From NCBI GenBank assembly GCA_002705055.1, contig PAHY01000043.1, positions 69,832 to 130,291 on the forward strand: a DNA stretch of 60,460 bases, written 5' to 3'. Numbering within the stretch: the stretch's first letter is position 1; every line of letters begins with the position of its first letter. Source of the stretch: Planctomycetota bacterium (GTDB taxonomy: Bacteria > Planctomycetota > UBA1135). Positions 56,167-60,460 of this stretch are shown here, piece by piece. The notes beneath the pieces were generated by a model. The model saw only the letters and a program-made list of their open reading frames with translations. It was not told the origin of the DNA and searched no databases. Position numbers and translations under genes: made by a program.

Positions 56167-57567
56167 ATGTCCGTCAAGAACTGTGACGTCGTTGTGCTCG
56201 GGGCCGGTCCGGCCGGCTACGTGGCCGCCATCCGCCTCGCCCAGTTTGGCAAGAACGTGATCTGCATCGACGAGGACAACCTCGGGGGCACCTGCCTCAA
56301 CTGGGGTTGCATCCCGTCCAAAGCGCTCATCGCTGCGGGTCACTTCCTGGATCAGGTGCGCCACGCTGCGGACATGGGCTTTACCGTCGCCGAGCCCGAG
56401 CTCGACCTCGCCAAGCTGATCGGCTGGAAAGATTCGATCGTCAAGCGCCTCACCGGCGGCATCGGCATGCTGTTCAAAAAGCGCGGCGTCGAGTGGGTCA
56501 AGGGCACGGCCACCATTCAAGGGCCCAACACCCTGGCGGTCCAGACGGAAGAGGGCGCCGTCACGATCCAGGCGCGCGACATCGTGATTGCCTCGGGCTC
56601 CGAGCCCGCCGGCATCCCCGGTTTCGAGTTTGGCCCCGAGGTCTGGTCGAGCACCGAGGCCCTGTCGCCGAAGGAGCTCCCCGGCGAACTGCTGATCATC
56701 GGCGGCGGCGTGATCGGGCTCGAGCTGGGCATGTTCTACCAGCAGGTCGGCTGCCAAGTCCGCGTGGTCGAGTACACCGATCAGATCCTGCCGGGCACCG
56801 ATCCGGAGCTGGTCAAGGTGGTGCAGCGTCGCGCCAAGAAGATGGGCATCCAGATCCACACCGGCGCGGCGGCGCAGGGCTACAGCAAGAAGGGAGATCG
56901 CCTCGAAGTCGAGGTCAAGATCGGCGACAAGACCGAGAAGTTCGGCGCCGACAAGATCCTGCTGACGACCGGTCGCAAGCCGCGCACCGCCGAGATCGGC
57001 CTGGACAAGCTGGGCATCAAGACCGACCAGCGCGGGTACATCCCGGTGGACGAGCAGTGCCAGACGAAAACGCCGCACGTCTGGGCGGTCGGCGACATCA
57101 CTTCGGGCCCGATGCTCGCGCACAAGGGCTCGGCTCAGGGCCTCGTCGCGGCCGGCGCGATCGCGCAGAAGCCCGGCGTGGCCTGGGACGACAAGATCGT
57201 GCCCTCGGTCATCTTCACCGATCCGGAGATCGCCTCGGCCGGCCTCTCCGAAGCCGAAGCCAAGGAGCTGGGCTACGAGGTCAAGGTCGGGCGCTTCAAC
57301 TTCGGCGCCAACGGCCGGGCCATGGCGCTGCATGCCACCGATGGCCTGGTCAAGATCGTGACCGACGCCAAGGATGATCGCCTGCTGGGCGTGCACATGG
57401 TGGGTCCCAGCGTGACCGACATGATCTCCGAGGCCGTCGTGGCCATCGAGACCGGGCTGACCGCCGAGGACCTGGCCCTGTGCATCCACCCGCACCCGAC
57501 CCTGGCCGAGGTCGTCATGGAGGCGGCCGAGGACGTGCACGGGCTGTGCGTCCACTCGGCGAAGTAG
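56167..57567 (+). CDS. lpdA: Dihydrolipoyl dehydrogenase
   Basis: This E3 subunit of 2-oxoacid dehydrogenase and glycine cleavage complexes reoxidises dihydrolipoamide with FAD and NAD. The 466-residue enzyme has the FAD motif VVVLGAGPAGYVAA, redox Cys43 and Cys48 in GGTCLNWGCIPSK, the NAD motif IIGGGVIGLELG, and the C-terminal His-Glu pair in HPHPTLAEVV. The ATG at 56167 gives the standard start. lipB follows 26 bases later, so lipoate attachment and E3 are linked. Confidence 0.96.
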   Translation: MSVKNCDVVVLGAGPAGYVAAIRLAQFGKNVICIDEDNLGGTCLNWGCIPSKALIAAGHFLDQVRHAADMGFTVAEPELDLAKLIGWKDSIVKRLTGGIGMLFKKRGVEWVKGTATIQGPNTLAVQTEEGAVTIQARDIVIASGSEPAGIPGFEFGPEVWSSTEALSPKELPGELLIIGGGVIGLELGMFYQQVGCQVRVVEYTDQILPGTDPELVKVVQRRAKKMGIQIHTGAAAQGYSKKGDRLEVEVKIGDKTEKFGADKILLTTGRKPRTAEIGLDKLGIKTDQRGYIPVDEQCQTKTPHVWAVGDITSGPMLAHKGSAQGLVAAGAIAQKPGVAWDDKIVPSVIFTDPEIASAGLSEAEAKELGYEVKVGRFNFGANGRAMALHATDGLVKIVTDAKDDRLLGVHMVGPSVTDMISEAVVAIETGLTAEDLALCIHPHPTLAEVVMEAAEDVHGLCVHSAK

Positions 57568-57593
57568 TCCCGGCTTCGGGTCCCGCTGCTCTG

Positions 57594-58223
57594 ATGCGTT
57601 TCAGCCGCTCCGCGCAACTCGAGGTCGAGGATCTCGGTTGTGCGGACTACCTCACGCTTGAACAGCGCATGTTCGAGGTCGTCGAGGAGGTGCTCGAGGG
57701 TGCCAACGACCGGCTGCTGGTCTGCGAGCCCGAGCCGGTGCTCACCGTGGGCCGGGGGAGTCGGATCGAGGACTACCGTTCGGCCGGCATCCCGGTGCAC
57801 GAGGTCAGCCGCGGCGGCAAGACCACCTTCCATGGGCCCGGACAGCTGGTCATCTGGCCGGTGATCGCCTTGCAGGACGAGGCGCGGGATCTGCACGCCT
57901 ATCTGCACGCGCTCGAAGAGGCGCTGATCCTCGGCCTGCAAGGCTTGGGGCTGGCCTCCGGTCGGGATCCGCGCAACACCGGGGCCTGGATCGCCGGCAA
58001 GAAGGTGGCGTCGATCGGGGTTGCCGTCCGTCGCTGGGTGGCTTACCACGGGGTGGCGCTCAACGTGACGACGGACCTGGCCTGGTTCCGCCGCTTTGAT
58101 CCCTGCGGTCTTGAGCCGGATCTGATGACGACGCTCCAGCTCGCGATGGGACAGACCCCGGACCCAGACGAGGTTCAAGAATTGCTGCTTGCCGCATTCG
58201 AGCAAGTTCTCCGCCATGGCTGA
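57594..58223 (+). CDS. lipB: Octanoyltransferase LipB
   Basis: LipB moves octanoyl groups from acyl carrier protein onto lipoyl domains, the first step of lipoate assembly. The 209-residue protein has the signature RGGKTTFHGPGQLVIWP, the conserved Lys137 in GKKVASIGV, and the catalytic Cys171 in FDPCGLEPD. The ATG at 57594 begins the family N-terminus. The next gene starts inside lipB, overlapping by eight bases. lipA is not in the window. Confidence 0.94.
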   Translation: MRFSRSAQLEVEDLGCADYLTLEQRMFEVVEEVLEGANDRLLVCEPEPVLTVGRGSRIEDYRSAGIPVHEVSRGGKTTFHGPGQLVIWPVIALQDEARDLHAYLHALEEALILGLQGLGLASGRDPRNTGAWIAGKKVASIGVAVRRWVAYHGVALNVTTDLAWFRRFDPCGLEPDLMTTLQLAMGQTPDPDEVQELLLAAFEQVLRHG

Positions 58224-60360
58224 TTCCCGCTCTCGTGCTCGTTCCCGCCGGCGGCCGGCGCTGACTCAACTCGACGCGATCTTCCGCCCCCGTTCGATCG
58301 CCGTGGTCGGCGCCAGCCGCCGCCGCTTTCAGATCGGGCATGAGATCGTGCGCAACCTGGTCGAAGGTGGTTTCACCGGTCCGGTCTATCCGGTCAATCC
58401 GTCGGCGCCCGTCGTGCACTCGATGCACTGCTTCAAGAGGGTGCAGGACATCCCGGGGCCGGTCGACCTGGCGGTGATCGTGGTCCCGGCGCCGCTGGTG
58501 CTGGCGGCCGCCCGGGATTGCGCGCGCAAGGGCGTGAAGGGGCTGGTGGTCATCACCGCGGGTTTCGCCGAAGTCGGTGGCGAGGGCACCGAGCGCCAGG
58601 CCGCGCTGATGGAGCTGTGCGAAAAGCACGGCATGCGGGTGGTCGGCCCCAACTGCATGGGAGTGCTCAACACCGATGAGCAGGTGTCGATGAACGCTTC
58701 CTTCGCGGCGGCCACGCCGACCCCGGGGGGTGCGGCCTTTCTCTCGCAGTCGGGCGCCCTCGGCGAGGCGATCCTGGCCGATGCGCGTCAGCTCGGCCTC
58801 GGCGTGTCGATGTTCGCCAGCGTGGGCAACCGGGCCGACGTCTCGCCGCCGGATCTGCTCGATTACTGGGAAGCCGACCCACGGACCCAGCAGATTCTGA
58901 TGTACCTCGAGGCATTCGGCGACCCCGAGCGCTTCCTGCAGACGGCGCGTCGCGTCTCGGCGAAGAAGCCGATCCTGGTCGTCAAGTCCGGTCGGACCGC
59001 TCGCGGCGCGAAGGCGGCCATCTCGCACACCGGTTCTCTGGCCGGCTCTGAGGCGGCGGTGGATTCGCTGCTCAATCAGTGCGGCGTCCTCCGCGTGGAC
59101 TCGATGAAAGAGCTGTTCACGCTTGCGGCCATGGTGCAGGCGGGCAAGCGCCCCGGCGGCCGCCGCGTGGCCATCGTGACCAACGCCGGAGGCCCGGCCA
59201 TCCTGGCGACTGACGCCTGCGTTTCGATGGGCCTCGAGCTGGGCGACTTGGCTCCGGCCACCCAGCGCAAGATCGCCCGCAAGGTGCCCGAGGAAGCCGC
59301 CGTCGCCAACCCGGTCGATCTCATCGCCAGCGCCGACGCCGAGCGTTTCGATCACGCGCTGGGTCATGTGCTCGCCGACCGGAGCGTCGACATGGTGATC
59401 GCGATATTCGTGTCGCCGGTCATGATCGACTCGGCCGCGGTCGCGCGCGTGTTCGCCCAACATGCTGCCGCCACGGACAAGCCGCTCGCTGCTTGCCTGC
59501 TTGGCAAGTCTCAGGGCGAAGTGGCGGTCGAGATCCTGCGCGAGGCCGGGGTCCCGAACTACCGTTTCCCGGAAGAGGCCGCCCAGGCTTTGGCCGGGCT
59601 GGCCCAGATCACCGAACTGCGCGAACGCGAGGTCGAAGCGGCGCCGCGATTCCGGGTGCAGAAGGCCAAGGCGGCCCGCGCCATCGAGGCGGCCCTCGCG
59701 GAGGGGCGAGAGACTCTCAAGGGCACCGAACTGCACGACCTCTTCTCGGCCTACGGCATTCCGATCGTGCCCAGCCTGATCGTGCGCAACCGCGAGGAGG
59801 CGCTGCAGGCGGTGCGGCGGATTGGCTTCCCGATGGTGGCCAAGGTGGTCGCCCGCGAGCTACATCACAAATCGGACTCGGGTGGGGTGATCTTGGGCAT
59901 TCGCGATCGCGAAGAGCTGCTCGACGCCTTCGACACGCTCGAGGATCGCTTCCGCAAGCCGCACCCCGAGATGAACGTGCTGCTCCAGAGCATGCGCTCC
60001 AGCGGAGTCGAGACCTTCTTCGGCGCGGCCACCGACCCGCAGTTCGGTCGGATGCTGGCCTTCGGGCTCGGCGGGATTCACGTCGAGATCCTGAAGGACG
60101 TGGTCTTCCGCTTGCACCCGCTCAGCCGCACCGATGCCATCGAGATGGTGCGCGGTGTGCGCGCGCGCGCCCTGTTTGAAGGCGCCCGCGGCAAGCCGCC
60201 GGTCGATGAAGAAGAGCTGGTCGAGGTGCTGCTGCGGCTCAGTCAGATGCTCAGCGATCACCCCGAGATCATCGAACTCGACCTCAATCCCTTCCTCGCC
60301 GGCTACCGAGGTGAGGGCAGCTGCGTGTTGGACATGCGCGTCCGCCTTCAGGGAGTCTGA
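58216..60360 (+). CDS. ADP-forming acyl-CoA synthetase (acetate-CoA ligase type), fused subunits
   Basis: The enzyme makes ATP from an acyl-CoA, ADP and phosphate, or the reverse. The 714 residues comprise a CoA-binding domain at about 18-145 (FRPRSIAVVGASRRRFQIG), a succinyl-CoA-ligase-like region at about 150-460 (LSQSGALGEAIL, SHTGSLAGSE, VTNAGGPAIL), and an ATP-grasp domain at about 490-714 (GFPMVAKVVARELHHKSDSGGV). The alpha-beta order is that of fused bacterial ACD enzymes and of protein acetyltransferase relatives, but no GNAT domain is present. ATG at 58216 is preferred to a TTG 27 bases earlier. Confidence 0.92.
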   Translation: MADSRSRARSRRRPALTQLDAIFRPRSIAVVGASRRRFQIGHEIVRNLVEGGFTGPVYPVNPSAPVVHSMHCFKRVQDIPGPVDLAVIVVPAPLVLAAARDCARKGVKGLVVITAGFAEVGGEGTERQAALMELCEKHGMRVVGPNCMGVLNTDEQVSMNASFAAATPTPGGAAFLSQSGALGEAILADARQLGLGVSMFASVGNRADVSPPDLLDYWEADPRTQQILMYLEAFGDPERFLQTARRVSAKKPILVVKSGRTARGAKAAISHTGSLAGSEAAVDSLLNQCGVLRVDSMKELFTLAAMVQAGKRPGGRRVAIVTNAGGPAILATDACVSMGLELGDLAPATQRKIARKVPEEAAVANPVDLIASADAERFDHALGHVLADRSVDMVIAIFVSPVMIDSAAVARVFAQHAAATDKPLAACLLGKSQGEVAVEILREAGVPNYRFPEEAAQALAGLAQITELREREVEAAPRFRVQKAKAARAIEAALAEGRETLKGTELHDLFSAYGIPIVPSLIVRNREEALQAVRRIGFPMVAKVVARELHHKSDSGGVILGIRDREELLDAFDTLEDRFRKPHPEMNVLLQSMRSSGVETFFGAATDPQFGRMLAFGLGGIHVEILKDVVFRLHPLSRTDAIEMVRGVRARALFEGARGKPPVDEEELVEVLLRLSQMLSDHPEIIELDLNPFLAGYRGEGSCVLDMRVRLQGV

Positions 60361-60460
60361 CCCCCTTGAGTGGGCTCAATGCTGCGCCATCCGCAGCGGC
60401 CAGCGCCACCTCAGGACCTCCTTCAGCTGCCACCGCTGATCACAGACCCCTGCCGATTGG
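60361..60460. other. Right-edge region without a gene
   Basis: The last 100 bases hold a five-base-pair hairpin, TTGAG-TGGG-CTCAA (60366-60379), just after the stop, without a T-run. I see no start or complete gene before the edge. Confidence 0.5.

Overview
The window is a densely packed, GC-rich bacterial chromosome segment. It holds 52 protein genes that I can support, two tRNA genes, and almost no free intergenic space: no gene-free stretch exceeds about 165 bases. The gene set fits a Planctomycetota-like or other deep-branching Gram-negative organism. It includes a full set of complex I membrane-arm genes, several sulfatase/alkaline-phosphatase-superfamily enzymes, an FG-GAP/UnbV (CRTAC1-like) protein, a giant carboxypeptidase-regulatory repeat protein and many lipoproteins with a clear lipobox. 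This placement is inference, because there is no rRNA or ribosomal protein to anchor it. I see no prophage, insertion sequence, integrase or CRISPR array.

Layout. 1-7415 (+): nuoHIJKLMN, cut at the 5' edge. 7412-10830 (-): an FG-GAP/UnbV protein and a FAD oxidoreductase. 10859-15409 (+): a lipoprotein metalloprotease, gamma-glutamyltranspeptidase and patatin. 15419-19078 (-): the 1219-residue repeat protein. 19241-21359 (+): a small membrane-anchored protein, an MBL-fold hydrolase and an LTxxQ-like protein. 21378-22442 (-): an Mrp-type Fe-S carrier ATPase. 22492-27131 (+): an overlapping run of seven genes, mostly uncharacterised, around one sulfatase. 27150-29195 (-): an S9 peptidase. 29222-32898 (+): GNAT, VOC and M14 peptidase genes. 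32934-34928 (-): a DUF3604 protein. 35023-41801 (+): small enzymes, a LysE exporter, a PQQ-propeller protein, a 57-residue membrane protein, a QueC-GNAT fusion, mazG and tRNA-Asp. 41876-43884 (-): thiI and a lipoprotein. 43918-55141 (+): tRNA-Val, dsbD, dapF, gyrA, a sulfatase-like membrane enzyme, yqeY, a haem protein and an LTA-synthase-like enzyme. 55138-56087 (-): a lipoprotein and a hemerythrin. 56167-60360 (+): lpdA, lipB and an ADP-forming acyl-CoA synthetase.

How the genes work together. The nuo genes build the membrane half of complex I. lpdA, lipB and the acyl-CoA synthetase point to lipoate-dependent oxidative metabolism and acyl-CoA energy conservation. queC lies two genes upstream of tRNA-Asp(GUC), a queuosine substrate, and thiI is divergent from tRNA-Val, so 39.6-44.0 kb looks like a tRNA and tRNA-modification neighbourhood. 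Many other genes encode exported hydrolases and lipoproteins for peptide, sulfate-ester and envelope work.

The strongest non-gene signal is regulatory. At least nine genes have a TAnnnT hexamer ending 5-8 bases before the start codon, the geometry of leaderless transcription. At six gene junctions the upstream stop codon itself forms the first three bases of that hexamer. Divergent pairs overlap or share such hexamers, the clearest case being a perfect 16-base palindrome between thiI and tRNA-Val. The most unusual protein is the single-frame QueC-GNAT fusion.
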